Source of the DNA: Acidobacteriota bacterium
Lineage (GTDB): Bacteria > Acidobacteriota > UBA6911 > RPQK01 > JAJDTT01
Assembly: GCA_028874215.1 (NCBI GenBank)
Contig: JAPPLF010000108.1
Span: 67,730 to 131,729, forward strand
DNA: 64,000 nt
Reading direction: 5' to 3'
Positions 9,336 through 18,329 of this stretch are shown here, piece by piece. A program made the position numbers and the translations under genes. The notes beneath the pieces are model-generated. The model saw only the letters and a list, made by a program, of their open reading frames with translations. It was not told the DNA's origin and made no database searches. How positions within the stretch are numbered: position 1 is the stretch's first letter; every line of letters starts with the position of its first letter.

Positions 9336-9653
9336 CTAGTCTCCCGAACGGAAATTGGCGTCGGAAGAGGATTCCGCTTCCTGGGAGTCGGCGGACGGTT
9401 TTCTGATTCGAGGCTTCATATGGGTTCCGGACCCCGGACCCATGGGCTTGAGCTTCGACACCTCGTGAAAATGAAAACCGATGGTCTCAGGCTCGGCCTC
9501 CTCGAGATCCGGATCTTCGCCGAAGTCGTAGCGCTCTACCGGAGCCAGACCTTTCTTCCGTTCGAAACGCCGCTGGCGCTTCAGGTTGGCCTTCTCCATT
9601 CTGCGCAACTCTTTTTGCCGCTTGAGGTAGGACTGTCGAGACTTCCTGGCCAT
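9336..9653 (-). CDS. Small basic coiled protein, unknown function
   Basis: This 105-residue protein begins MARKSRQSYLKRQKELRR. The first 40 residues are extremely rich in Lys and Arg and probably helical; the rest is acidic and Pro/Ser-rich. The ATG at 9653 is supported by GGAGG 8 nt upstream; a longer in-frame version from 9683 has no such site. Similar short basic proteins beginning MARKSR are widespread and uncharacterised, and nucleic-acid or ribosome binding is a guess from charge alone. It is followed after 7 nt by the SH3 protein gene. Confidence 0.6.
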   Translation of the reverse strand: MARKSRQSYLKRQKELRRMEKANLKRQRRFERKKGLAPVERYDFGEDPDLEEAEPETIGFHFHEVSKLKPMGPGSGTHMKPRIRKPSADSQEAESSSDANFRSGD

Positions 9654-9819
9654 ACGGAGAACCTCCGGGGGATTGAACACCAAGGGTTTCGAGAGTTCCG
9701 CCCGGCGAGCTTAAACTCTACATGGAACCTTGAAAATATTCCAGCGAGCGGCTTCCGGCCGCCCGCCCTTTTGGTTGAAATCCTTTCCGATGACTGTCAA
9801 GTTTGGTAGTCAGATCACC

Positions 9820-11967
9820 ATGTCACACATCCGGCGGCTCCTCCCGGCCACCCTCCTCCTGGCGATTTCAGGCTTGGCTCTGGCGCAGGAACGGCGTGTT
9901 CCCGAACGTGGATACACGGACTGGCGAGTGTACGGAGGCACGGCCGAAAGCATCCGCTACTCGGCATTGACCCAGATCCATCGTGGAAACGTTCAACGGC
10001 TGGAGTTGGCCTGGACGCACGACACGGGAGATGCCACGGAAGACTCGGAGATGCCGTGCAATCCCATCGTCATCGACGATGTTCTCTATGCCTTGACGCC
10101 GACACTGCGAATCTTCGCTCTGGAGGCGGCCACCGGCAGGTTGATCTGGCGAGTCGAGCTGCCCGGAGAATTCACGCGCGCCCAGAGGCGCCTCCGGGGA
10201 TTGGCTTGGTGGGGGGATGAACGGGAGGGGCGCATTTTCGCCACCAAGGGGCCGTACCTCTATGCCCTGGACGCCCGCAACGGCCGGCTGATACCAGGGT
10301 TCGGCGATTCGGGGCGGGTCGATCTCAGAGTCGGCTTGGGGCGTCCGACCGAGACTCTTCGAATCTGGGCCAGAACGCCGGGCGTGGTCTACGGGGACCT
10401 CCTGATCCAGGGCAGCGTCATGAGCGAGGGTCTCCCGGCACCGCCCGGCGACGTCCGCGCCTACGACGTGCGTTCCGGCGAGCTGCGCTGGTCTTTCCAC
10501 ACGATTCCCCGTCCGGGAGAGATTGGCTACGAGACCTGGCCGGAGGACGCTTGGAAATATGCCGGAGCCGCCAACAGTTGGGCGGGCATGAGCGTGGATT
10601 TGCAAAGGGGAATGGTCTTCATCCCCACGGGGTCGGCCTCCTTCGACTTCTACGGCGCCAATCGCCACGGCGACAATCTCTTTGCCAATTCCCTCATCGC
10701 GCTCCGGGCCGCGACCGGAGAGCGCGTCTGGCATTTCCAGTTCGTCCGCCACGATCTCTGGGATCGGGACATTCCGGCTCAGCCCTCGCTGGTCACGGTG
10801 AAGCGGGACGGGCGGCTGGTGGACGCGGTGGCGCAGACCACGAAGTCGGGTCACGTCTTCGTATTCGACCGGGAGCGGGGAACTCCCCTGTTCCCCATCG
10901 AGTACCGGCCGGCGCCGGAAACCGACGTCGTGGGGGAACGGGTCGCCGCCACCCAGCCCTTCCCCCTGAAGCCGCCTCCGTTTGCGCGGCAGCGGCTGAC
11001 CGAGGAGATGGTCACGCGCCGTACTCCGGAGGCGCATGAAGCCGTCCTGAAGTGGTTGAGGAGCCTGCGAAACGAAGGACCCTTCACCCCTCCCAGCCTC
11101 CAGGGGACGGTCATCTTCCCCGGGTTCGACGGTGGAGCGAATTGGGGAGGGGCCGCCTTCGATCCCGAGACCGGACTGCTCTACGTGAATGCCAACGAAA
11201 TGGCGTGGGTCCTGCGATTGGTGGAGACCTCCCGGCCCGATCAACCGTTCGGCGGACAGCAACTGTACCTGGACCGGTGCGCCGGCTGCCACCGGGCGGA
11301 CCTCCGGGGGACTCCGCCCGAATTCCCGTCTCTTGTCCACCTGAGAAATCACTCGAACGAGCAGGAGGTCGTCCGCATGATCCGCGAGGGCGGGGGCCGG
11401 ATGCCCGGTTTCCACCAGTTGGAACCGGACGAGCTCCAGGCGGTGGCTCGCTATCTCCTGAAGGGCGAGGATGCTCCTCTGAGCAGAAAGGGGAGGAAAA
11501 CCCGGGACCCGGTCCTCCGTTACCGGCACGCCGGCTACGACAAGCTGTTGGACCCGGACGGATATCCGGGCGTCGAGCCCCCTTGGGGCACGCTGACGGC
11601 CGTCGATCTGGACCGGGGAGAAATCGCCTGGCAGATTCCGTTGGGAGAATTCCCCGAATTGGCCGCCCAGGGGCTCCGAAACACGGGGACCGAGAACTAC
11701 GGCGGGCCGGTGGTCACCGCCGGCGGCCTCGTCTTCATCGGGGCCACCAACCATGACAGCAAATTCCGGGCCTTCGACAAGGCCACGGGCCGCCTGTTGT
11801 GGGAGGCCGGCCTTCCGGCTGGAGGGAATGCCACTCCCGCCGTGTATCAGGCCGGGGGACGCCAGTTCGTGGTCATCGCCGCCGGAGGCGGCAAATCGGG
11901 GGCGCCGTCGGGGGGCAGCTATCTGGCGTTCGCCCTGCCGGATGGGGAAACTGAAAACGATCCCTGA
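9820..11967 (+). CDS. PQQ-dependent dehydrogenase with cytochrome c domain inserted in the propeller
   Basis: This 715-residue periplasmic quinoprotein has a signal peptide [23 protein letters not shown]; the ATG at 9820 was chosen for that reason (alternatives at 9730 and 9790). The N-terminal propeller (about 30-480) has tryptophan-rich repeats such as [13 protein letters not shown] cytochrome c insert follows, with heme motif CAGCH at about residue 486 and a probable axial Met in GRMPGFH. The last propeller blades (about 600-710) close with [12 protein letters not shown] and an AGGGG-like stretch. The family oxidises sugars or alcohols and passes electrons through heme to the respiratory chain. 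The substrate is unknown. Confidence 0.9.
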   Translation: MSHIRRLLPATLLLAISGLALAQERRVPERGYTDWRVYGGTAESIRYSALTQIHRGNVQRLELAWTHDTGDATEDSEMPCNPIVIDDVLYALTPTLRIFALEAATGRLIWRVELPGEFTRAQRRLRGLAWWGDEREGRIFATKGPYLYALDARNGRLIPGFGDSGRVDLRVGLGRPTETLRIWARTPGVVYGDLLIQGSVMSEGLPAPPGDVRAYDVRSGELRWSFHTIPRPGEIGYETWPEDAWKYAGAANSWAGMSVDLQRGMVFIPTGSASFDFYGANRHGDNLFANSLIALRAATGERVWHFQFVRHDLWDRDIPAQPSLVTVKRDGRLVDAVAQTTKSGHVFVFDRERGTPLFPIEYRPAPETDVVGERVAATQPFPLKPPPFARQRLTEEMVTRRTPEAHEAVLKWLRSLRNEGPFTPPSLQGTVIFPGFDGGANWGGAAFDPETGLLYVNANEMAWVLRLVETSRPDQPFGGQQLYLDRCAGCHRADLRGTPPEFPSLVHLRNHSNEQEVVRMIREGGGRMPGFHQLEPDELQAVARYLLKGEDAPLSRKGRKTRDPVLRYRHAGYDKLLDPDGYPGVEPPWGTLTAVDLDRGEIAWQIPLGEFPELAAQGLRNTGTENYGGPVVTAGGLVFIGATNHDSKFRAFDKATGRLLWEAGLPAGGNATPAVYQAGGRQFVVIAAGGGKSGAPSGGSYLAFALPDGETENDP

Positions 11968-12060
11968 AACGAAAACGGTCGCGGCCCTCCGGTCGGTTGC
12001 CGATCTGAGCCGACTCGCCAATGGCAGGCTCCCAGCTTCTTGTGTGAGTCCGGCAATTTC

Positions 12061-13212
12061 ATGTGGAGACTGAATTCGATCGTCGCATCGGCATGGCTTC
12101 TGACCTGTTCTCAGGTGACGGCGGCAGAGCTCACCCGGTTTCCCATCGGCGGCAGTGGTATTCCCAGTGCGATCCGGGTCGGCAGAGCGGGACTGGCGCA
12201 CACTGGAATGATTGTCGGAGCCGAGGCAGGACAGGGGGCGTCCGGTATTTCCCGGATCGCCGCGCAGGTCGAGGCCATTGCCCGGCATTACGGGTCGACG
12301 CTTGCAGACGTGGCCAAATTGAACCTCTACGTCGCCGAACCCCAACCTGGTCTGATCCGCCGGATCGAAACTGAAATCGAGCAGGCATGGTCCCGCGAAG
12401 CCTGCCCCGCCCTCACGCTGATTCCATCGCCGATTCCGGGTGGCGCGTCCGTCGCCGCGGACGCCGTCATCGCCGTGCCCATGAATGATGGCGCGGTCAC
12501 CCGATTCGGCAACAAGGCATCCGTGATGCCGCCGGGCCGCGACATACTCTACGTATCCGGCCGCGTGGGTTCCGGCGCCCTGGCGGAAGCCACGACGGAG
12601 ACCATGCGGCAACTCTTCGACGTGCTGGCGCACCTGGGGAGCACCCGGGCCGACGTGGTGCAGGTCAAGGCCTTCATTCAACCCATGTCCCATTGGGAGA
12701 CCGTCCAACTTGAAATCGACCGAGCCTTCGGGAACGTCTCCTCGCCGCCGGTGGTCTACGTCGCGTGGACGTCCCCGTCACGCGCCACCGAGATCGAATT
12801 GATCGCGGCAGCGCCCGATCGGCAGAAGAAGGAAATGACCGTCAGCTACATCACGCCTCCCGGTGACCAGGCGTCCCCGGTCTACAGTCGTGTGGCGCGG
12901 GTCCACGCCGGCGAATTGATCTACATCGGTGGCATCGTGGCCAGCCTTGTAGATACGCCGGAAAGCGAAGTCCGTTCGGTCCTCGATGAGTTGAAGCGCG
13001 TTGCTGAGGCGGCCGGGTCGAACCTCAATCACTTGGCCAAGGCGACCTATTACGTCTCCGGCAGGCCGGCGTCGCAGATGCTGAACCAATTGCGGCCCGA
13101 GTACTATCAGCCGACCCGGCCGCCGGCCGCATCCAAGATCTCCGTGGCAACCATCGGCATCCCGGACCGCACCCTGTTGGTGGATATGGTCGCGGTGCCG
13201 GCGGGCCAGTGA
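12061..13212 (+). CDS. Secreted protein with three RidA/YjgF-type domains
   Basis: This 383-residue protein starts MWRLNSIVASAWLLTCSQVTA, a signal peptide. Three consecutive RidA-like units are visible: about 25-120 (GISRIAAQVEAIARHYG, DVAKLNLYV), about 145-240 (ILYVSGRVGSGALAEATTETMRQLF, DVVQVKAFI) and about 260-383 (LIYIGGIVAS, NHLAKATYYVSG). Ordinary RidA is a single 130-residue cytoplasmic enamine/imine deaminase that forms trimers, so this looks like a covalent pseudo-trimer placed in the periplasm. Which units keep the catalytic Arg was not resolved. It follows the PQQ dehydrogenase by 93 nt on the same strand. Confidence 0.78.
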   Translation: MWRLNSIVASAWLLTCSQVTAAELTRFPIGGSGIPSAIRVGRAGLAHTGMIVGAEAGQGASGISRIAAQVEAIARHYGSTLADVAKLNLYVAEPQPGLIRRIETEIEQAWSREACPALTLIPSPIPGGASVAADAVIAVPMNDGAVTRFGNKASVMPPGRDILYVSGRVGSGALAEATTETMRQLFDVLAHLGSTRADVVQVKAFIQPMSHWETVQLEIDRAFGNVSSPPVVYVAWTSPSRATEIELIAAAPDRQKKEMTVSYITPPGDQASPVYSRVARVHAGELIYIGGIVASLVDTPESEVRSVLDELKRVAEAAGSNLNHLAKATYYVSGRPASQMLNQLRPEYYQPTRPPAASKISVATIGIPDRTLLVDMVAVPAGQ

Positions 13213-13228
13213 AACAAGTGAGACCGGT

Positions 13229-13441
13229 TTAGCCGGCAGATCCCTTGGCCCGGGAATCCCTCTCCCGGTTTGCCGCTTCGATAGAGGGAAAGTACTGAAC
13301 ACCTTTCGGCGCTACGGGTCGCGCCAAGCGGCGGGAAAACTCCCATAGCCGCCGGATGCGGTGGGCGAGGCGAGGATGATTCGAGTCGGACCATAGGGCA
13401 CGGCGCGCGTCGTCATGGTCCTTGAATTTGGTGACCGGCAC
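13229..13441 (-). CDS. Small partner protein of nucleotidyltransferase cassette
   Basis: This 70-residue protein starts with GTG at 13441, preceded by GGAGG with 6 nt spacing; the longer frame from 13468 has no such site. It reads MPVTKFKDHDDARRALW, then RLAHRIRRLWEFSRRLA and FPSIEAANRERD. To my recollection this pattern matches short proteins found next to small nucleotidyltransferases in toxin-antitoxin-like cassettes. It overlaps the frameshifted tail of the nucleotidyltransferase frame and would be translated from the same message. A role as antitoxin or modulator is inference. Confidence 0.6.
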   Translation of the reverse strand: MPVTKFKDHDDARRALWSDSNHPRLAHRIRRLWEFSRRLARPVAPKGVQYFPSIEAANRERDSRAKGSAG

Positions 13442-13911
13442 ACTGGTCCTCCAAGCTGAACTTTTCACTTAACGCCGCTGCGTCAGCCTTGTCAATTGGA
13501 CGAACCGTCCCTTTCTTCCATTCGGTGGAGTGTCGCAGCCGTGGCCAGGCGAATCTTGACCCCTTCCAACTCGACCACCTCGACATCGAGATCGTCGAAT
13601 GCGAATTCGGTACCCAGCCGAGACAACAAGTCGATGGCAAAATCTCCATTTGGAGGGCCATAGCGGATGACGGGGTATGCGTCAGCCATCTCACAGGCCT
13701 TGATTTCTTCGATTTGAGGGTCGTTCCAGACCGCCCTCAGCGCGGCCTTGAAGCGTTCCACGTTCCCGTCTTGCAGCCGAACGAAAAAGTTAATGTCTTC
13801 GGTAGCCCGGATGATCCCGTGGAGGTTGAGTGCGGCTCCCCCGACCAACACGTATTCGACCCGGTGCGCCTCGAGTTCTCGCAGAAGTTGGAGGAACCGG
13901 TCGAAATTCAT
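13413..13911 (-). pseudogene. Nucleotidyltransferase-fold protein (AbiEii-like) with apparent C-terminal frameshift
   Basis: The in-frame product (13911 to 13492) is 139 residues. MNFDRFLQLLRELEAHRVEYVLVGG is followed by RATEDINFFV, the GG...(D/E)x(D/N) pattern of small nucleotidyltransferases. IRYGPPNGDFAIDLLSRLG and VKIRLATAATLHRM are also typical. The frame ends MEERDGSSN, but one base out of frame the DNA continues KKGTVRPIDKADAAALSEKF, the usual family ending, to a stop at 13413. One extra G just after the ATG of HRM explains this. It could be a real inactivating mutation, programmed shifting or a sequencing error. The small partner gene follows. Confidence 0.65.
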
Positions 13912-13991
13912 GGATGTCCTGCGAAAAGAGTAGCATGACCCGGCTATGGTAACTTGAGGATCTCCCGGTCCATTTTGGGGGAAGGGTTCCG

Positions 13992-15641
13992 TTGTTGCGA
14001 AAGAGAAGGGTTCAATTCGATCGCCGGCGATTCCTTGCCGGCACGGCGGGCGCCATGGGACCGGCCGTCTTCGGACGATTGCCGCTCCCTCTGATGGCGA
14101 GTCAAAGTGTTCCGCCCCCGGCTCCGGATTGGGACGCCGGCAGGGTGCGCCATCTCCTTCCCACGGTCAGCGATTCCCGGATGCTGGTGAAGGTCTCGTT
14201 CAACGGTCCGTTGCCGGACACGCCCAAGCTGCGCATCGGATCTGCCGAGTTTGCGGGCCGGATGAACGACACGGCAGGCGTTTTCTGGCAGTTCTACGCC
14301 ATCGGTCTCGAGCCGAATACTCCGTATTCCCTCTCCCTTGCGGGTGGTGACGGACGGGCGCTGTGCGAACCGTGGAAGCTTTCGACATTTCCGGCGCCCC
14401 ATACCCTCCCCGAGCGGTTCCGGCTGCTCTTTTTCACCTGTGCGGGCGGTCCGGGCGGGAGCTATTCGGGGATCGGCAAACGGAGCGGGTTTCTCCCCGC
14501 CGCCATCCGCAATCGGCTGCTTCGGCGCGCGTTGTCTCTCCGGCCGCATGCCGCCGTGGCCAATGGCGACCACATGTATTGGGATCTCCACACCTGGTTG
14601 GGGGACGGCGTCGGGGAACTCAGTCCCGGCGGACGGGAGTCCAACTTCGATTTTTCGGCTTCCCCGTTCGGCGGCAGCAACGAAGCGGCGCTGAAGGCGG
14701 CGGCCGGGCCGCAGATCGTGCCGGTGTACGGCGTGGACTTCAGGTCGACGCCGGTGTTCTTTTTGCAGGACGACCACGACCACTGGGAGAATGACGCCGC
14801 CAGCGACGAGCTGGTCAATTTCCCCATCCCCTGGTTCCAGCTCCAGTTGGCACGGGCGACCCAGCAGCTCTACTATCCGGAGTTTCTTCCCGACGTCCGG
14901 CGTCCGGCGGGATTGCCCTGGTCGGGAGTTGGAGACCGGGGCGACCTGTCCGAGAGCTTCGGGACCATCCGCTACGGGAGGCTCGCCGAGGTTCTGCTCT
15001 ACGACGTGCGCCGGACGCTGAGTCTGGCAGGACCTACCGCAGTCTTCGTCGAACGTCAGGTTGAGCAATGGTTGCTGGAGCGCACCGGCTCCAACGAAGT
15101 GCGGCATCTGATCCACGCTCCCTCGAACCCCTTCGGGTGGAGTGCGGGCAAATGGGGAGAATGGTATCCGGACGTGCTGGACCGGGAGGCGGGCGCCCTG
15201 ACGACGGCGGTTCCGAAACCCTATTGGCAGTCGGGATGGCTCAAGCAACACGACCGGTTGGTCAGGGCGATCGCCGCCCAGCCCTCGCGGGTTCCCCTGG
15301 TGGTCAGTGGAGACCTCCATGCCATCGGCGTGGGGCGGATGCATCGCGCCGGGAAATTCGAGCTGAAGGACAATCCGTTGACCGCGGTCCTGAGCGGCCC
15401 CATCGGCACTTCGATCCGAGGCTTTCCGTCGGTCGTCCGCGGCATTGGCGCCACACCGCCGGCACACCTGGACCTGGAGGAGACGGTCCCGCCGGTGGAG
15501 GAGCACGGTTTCACACTGGCGGACTTTCTGGGCGACCGGATCATGCTGCGGCAGTACAAGTGGGACGTGAACAGTCAGCCGCTGGAGGCCATCGACAGCC
15601 TGGAGCCGTTCCAAACGACGGAGCTGGGAGTCGGTCGCTGA
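13992..15641 (+). CDS. PhoD-like metallophosphatase with Tat signal
   Basis: This 549-residue protein has a Tat signal (FDRRRFLAGTAG near residue 10). A short N-terminal beta domain (about 50-135) precedes a metallophosphoesterase domain with ANGDHMYWD, the metal-binding DDHDHWEND and SGDLHAIG. PhoD enzymes are exported phosphodiesterases/alkaline phosphatases using Fe and Ca, though many homologues in this group have unproven substrates. The start is a TTG (13992 or 13995) about 5 nt after GGGAAGGG; no later start keeps the Tat signal. The nucleotidyltransferase gene is divergent upstream and an NHL gene converges downstream. Confidence 0.85.
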   Translation: MLRKRRVQFDRRRFLAGTAGAMGPAVFGRLPLPLMASQSVPPPAPDWDAGRVRHLLPTVSDSRMLVKVSFNGPLPDTPKLRIGSAEFAGRMNDTAGVFWQFYAIGLEPNTPYSLSLAGGDGRALCEPWKLSTFPAPHTLPERFRLLFFTCAGGPGGSYSGIGKRSGFLPAAIRNRLLRRALSLRPHAAVANGDHMYWDLHTWLGDGVGELSPGGRESNFDFSASPFGGSNEAALKAAAGPQIVPVYGVDFRSTPVFFLQDDHDHWENDAASDELVNFPIPWFQLQLARATQQLYYPEFLPDVRRPAGLPWSGVGDRGDLSESFGTIRYGRLAEVLLYDVRRTLSLAGPTAVFVERQVEQWLLERTGSNEVRHLIHAPSNPFGWSAGKWGEWYPDVLDREAGALTTAVPKPYWQSGWLKQHDRLVRAIAAQPSRVPLVVSGDLHAIGVGRMHRAGKFELKDNPLTAVLSGPIGTSIRGFPSVVRGIGATPPAHLDLEETVPPVEEHGFTLADFLGDRIMLRQYKWDVNSQPLEAIDSLEPFQTTELGVGR

Positions 15642-15676
15642 CCCGGAATCGGTGGTTGACAACCCCCGTTCCCAGG

Positions 15677-16708
15677 CTACCAGTGGACCCGGAACTTGAG
15701 GATCTGGTGTCCCGCCTGAATGAAGACCAGCCCCTCGTCCGCCCGGCTGACGGCCACGGCGTGGTGGCGGCCTCCCAAGTGGTCGAACAGCCCCTCGGCG
15801 TCGTCTGCCGTGATGGTGGCCAGGAGATCTCCGTTCTGGCTCAGAATCCACAAGAATCGGTGCTGAGGGCCGACGGGAACCACCGGGCCGATTCCGCCGA
15901 CGTCGGGGGGACAGTGGAAACCGGCGGCGTAGATGTTCTCCCGGCTGTCGACGCAGATTTGGCGAGGCTGAAAAATCACGCCGTCGCCGATGGATCTTTG
16001 GAAGTTTCCCTGGAGGTCGAACACCTGGATGCGGTTGTTCTCGGTATCGGAGGCATAGAGGTCACCGCTGGCGGGGCCCACCGCCAAGCCGTACGGACCC
16101 TCGGGAGAGGTGGCGCCGCGGCCGGTCTCGTGTCCGTAGCGGCCCCTCAACGGTGATCTTCCGGCGAATTGGCCGGCTCTCTCGCCATGTCCGCCGAACG
16201 CCGCCACGAAACGGCCGCGATGATCGAACTTTTGAATCCGGTTGTTTCCGCCCAGATAGGTGTGGGTGTCGCTGACGTAGATGTGCCCGTCGGCGTCGAA
16301 GGCCAGGCCGTTGGGACCGGCCCCGCCGAACTGACCGGGACCGTTGCCGTAGCTGCCGAACATCATCCGGAAGGAACCGCCGGAATCGAATTTCTGCACC
16401 CGGTTGTTCCAGGAGTCGCCGATGAAGAGGTTGTCGTCCGCATCGACTCCGATCCCCCGGAACATGAAGAACTGCCCCGGTGCGGTGCCGTGGCGGGGTC
16501 TCCCGTCCGATCCGACGGCTCCCAGCGACCACAACGGTTCACCGTCCGGGCTGATCCGCTGAACGCGATGGTTGGTTTCGTCGGCGACCAGGATCCGGCC
16601 GCGGCTGTCGGACGCGAGCCCTTCGGGGTTGTGGAACTGACCCGGCAGGCGGCCGCCCTGCTTGGGTCCGAAGGCGTTCAGGAGTTCGATTCCTGGGCCC
16701 GTCACCAT
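15677..16708 (-). CDS. NHL-repeat beta-propeller protein (second of pair)
   Basis: This 343-residue protein is made of NHL repeats: GQFHNPEGLASDSRGRILVADETNHRV-type units recur about five to six times, each with the pattern hydrophobic-D-G-x-(I/L)-(Y/L)-V-(A/S)-D-(T/S). That predicts one six-bladed propeller, probably a binding scaffold. No signal peptide or catalytic motif is visible. The ATG at 16708 overlaps the last codons of the upstream NHL gene by 7 nt, so translation is probably coupled. The closing IQAGHQILKFRVHW matches the end of its neighbour, pointing to tandem duplication. Confidence 0.75.
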   Translation of the reverse strand: MVTGPGIELLNAFGPKQGGRLPGQFHNPEGLASDSRGRILVADETNHRVQRISPDGEPLWSLGAVGSDGRPRHGTAPGQFFMFRGIGVDADDNLFIGDSWNNRVQKFDSGGSFRMMFGSYGNGPGQFGGAGPNGLAFDADGHIYVSDTHTYLGGNNRIQKFDHRGRFVAAFGGHGERAGQFAGRSPLRGRYGHETGRGATSPEGPYGLAVGPASGDLYASDTENNRIQVFDLQGNFQRSIGDGVIFQPRQICVDSRENIYAAGFHCPPDVGGIGPVVPVGPQHRFLWILSQNGDLLATITADDAEGLFDHLGGRHHAVAVSRADEGLVFIQAGHQILKFRVHW

Positions 16709-17790
16709 TCCACCCGGTAGCTGAAGATCAGATGATCGCCCTGCACGTAGACGATGCTCTCATCCAACCGGTCCACAGCCAGACCGTATCCGTGCGCGTG
16801 CAGGCCGGCGCCGTAACGGTGCCGCATCTGGTCGTGGGTCTCGGTCAGGCCGATCCTGCCCAGAGGAGTCCCATAGGCCGAAAACACCGATACCCAGCGG
16901 GCTTCGGCCTCCAACCTCCATTGGCCGGGACGGTTCAGGTCGTGGACCGCCATCGGCGGTTCGTGCATGTGGACTCCCGAGACGTAGACCCGCCCGCTGC
17001 CGTCCACCGCCACTTGGCGCGGTCGAAAGATCTCGCCGGCGCCGATATGAACGGGAGGAACGGTGGGTCCCCGGAATCCGATCACCCGATCGTTGTCGCA
17101 GTCGGCAACGAAGACCATACCGCCTCGGAGGTGCTCTTCCGCCAGGTGGCCGGCTTGGGTGTTGACGGCGATGCCGGCGGGTCCGATGGGACCCGGACCG
17201 ATTCCGGGCCCGTGATCGAAGCCGTACTGGCGAATGGGAGCCGCGCCGCCGAACTGCCGGGGCCCGGTGCCGTAGCTTCCGAAGTGCTCCAGGTAATCTC
17301 CGGCGGGAGTGAAGATCTGGACCCTGTGGTTGCCGCCTTCGGCGGTATGGCTGTCGCTGACCAGCACCCGGCCCTGCTCGTCGACGGCGATCCCCAGAGG
17401 TCCATCTCCACCGAATTGTCCCGGCGCGTTTCCCCAGCTCCCGAACAGAGTCAGCAGGCCGCCCTCCGGCGAGAATTTCTGGACCCGGCAGTTCCGGCTG
17501 TCGGCGACGTAGACGTTGTTCCGGGGGTCCACCGCGATGGCTTGGGGACTGTCGAATTCCGACTGGGCCGTGCCGCGCCGGGGCCTCCCGGACGAGTCCT
17601 GTGCACCGACGGACCAGAGCCGGCGGCCGTTCCGGTCCAGCTTCACGATTCGGTGATTACCGGTGTCGGCGACCAGGAGGTTCCCTTCATGGTCCGAAGC
17701 CAGGGCTGACGGATTTCTGAATGCCGACTCGCCATGACCACCGTCATGGATACCCCAGGTTGCCAGAAGAATGACCTTGGGCCTATCCAC
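16702..17790 (-). CDS. NHL-repeat beta-propeller protein (first of pair)
   Basis: This 362-residue paralogue of the next gene has the same repeats (NLLVADTGNHRIVKLDRNG, NVYVADSRNCRVQKFSPEG) and the same ending (VQGDHLIFSYRVEW). A longer insertion with VSGVHMHEPPMAVHDLN lies in the last third. No export signal is seen; the start MDRPKVILLATWG is the only good candidate. The two products could form a heteromeric platform or bind related ligands. The function is unknown. Confidence 0.72.
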   Translation of the reverse strand: MDRPKVILLATWGIHDGGHGESAFRNPSALASDHEGNLLVADTGNHRIVKLDRNGRRLWSVGAQDSSGRPRRGTAQSEFDSPQAIAVDPRNNVYVADSRNCRVQKFSPEGGLLTLFGSWGNAPGQFGGDGPLGIAVDEQGRVLVSDSHTAEGGNHRVQIFTPAGDYLEHFGSYGTGPRQFGGAAPIRQYGFDHGPGIGPGPIGPAGIAVNTQAGHLAEEHLRGGMVFVADCDNDRVIGFRGPTVPPVHIGAGEIFRPRQVAVDGSGRVYVSGVHMHEPPMAVHDLNRPGQWRLEAEARWVSVFSAYGTPLGRIGLTETHDQMRHRYGAGLHAHGYGLAVDRLDESIVYVQGDHLIFSYRVEW

Positions 17791-17876
17791 GCCGTTTTCT
17801 CGCGAGTGGGATGAACCTGTTGCCTGAACCGGCTCCAGGCCACCGAGTCGTTACTCCGTCTCCATCACGACCCTGG

Positions 17877-18092
17877 TCAGTAATTCCTGTTGTGACACAG
17901 AGAAAGTCGATTCAGATAGAGTTGCTGAAATTCTTCTTCGGACAGATCGGGAAACCTGCGACGTAAACCGTCACGAAAAAGTTGCCGGACATTGTCGGAG
18001 ATTTCAAACGCCTTGGCCAGCCGCTGCCGGGCGGTCATACGGCGCAAAACGGCCAAGTAGATCCTGTGATCAGGCTGTGGTTTCAAAGCCAC
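17877..18092 (-). CDS. Small conserved protein ending HNRNY, orphan cassette partner
   Basis: This 71-residue protein reads MTARQRLAKAFEISDNVRQLF from residue 19 and ends SLCHNRNY. From memory, short proteins with this sequence pattern usually sit just upstream of a nucleotidyltransferase-fold gene; here the next gene is an unrelated NHL protein, so it looks orphaned. I chose the GTG at 18092 rather than GTG 18110 because TAGACT lies 8 nt upstream of it, the spacing seen at several other genes in this window. Function unknown. Confidence 0.55.
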   Translation of the reverse strand: MALKPQPDHRIYLAVLRRMTARQRLAKAFEISDNVRQLFRDGLRRRFPDLSEEEFQQLYLNRLSLCHNRNY

Positions 18093-18329
18093 CGGCGCCG
18101 AGTCTAGCACAGCGAAACCAGGGCCATACGAATATCGAATTCAAGTGGGGCAGGGAGGGATGCCGCCGTTTTGTTGGTGCCGGGAGTTGGAGTCGGCAAC
18201 TGGATCGAAGGGGATTTCGCTGTACTATACGGAACGGTCAAGTTCGAGGGAACGGAAACCTTGGGAGATGCACCTTGTGTCGCGATACCCATCGTCGGAG
18301 CTTCGGGTGCCGGGAACTGGAGAAACGCC

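Noticed and set aside
9868-12708. A 946-residue open frame antisense to the PQQ dehydrogenase and RidA genes
   Set aside because: It has no recognisable domains, its composition (Arg, Pro, Gly, His rich) is that of an antisense shadow in high-GC DNA, and both genes on the other strand are clear homologues.
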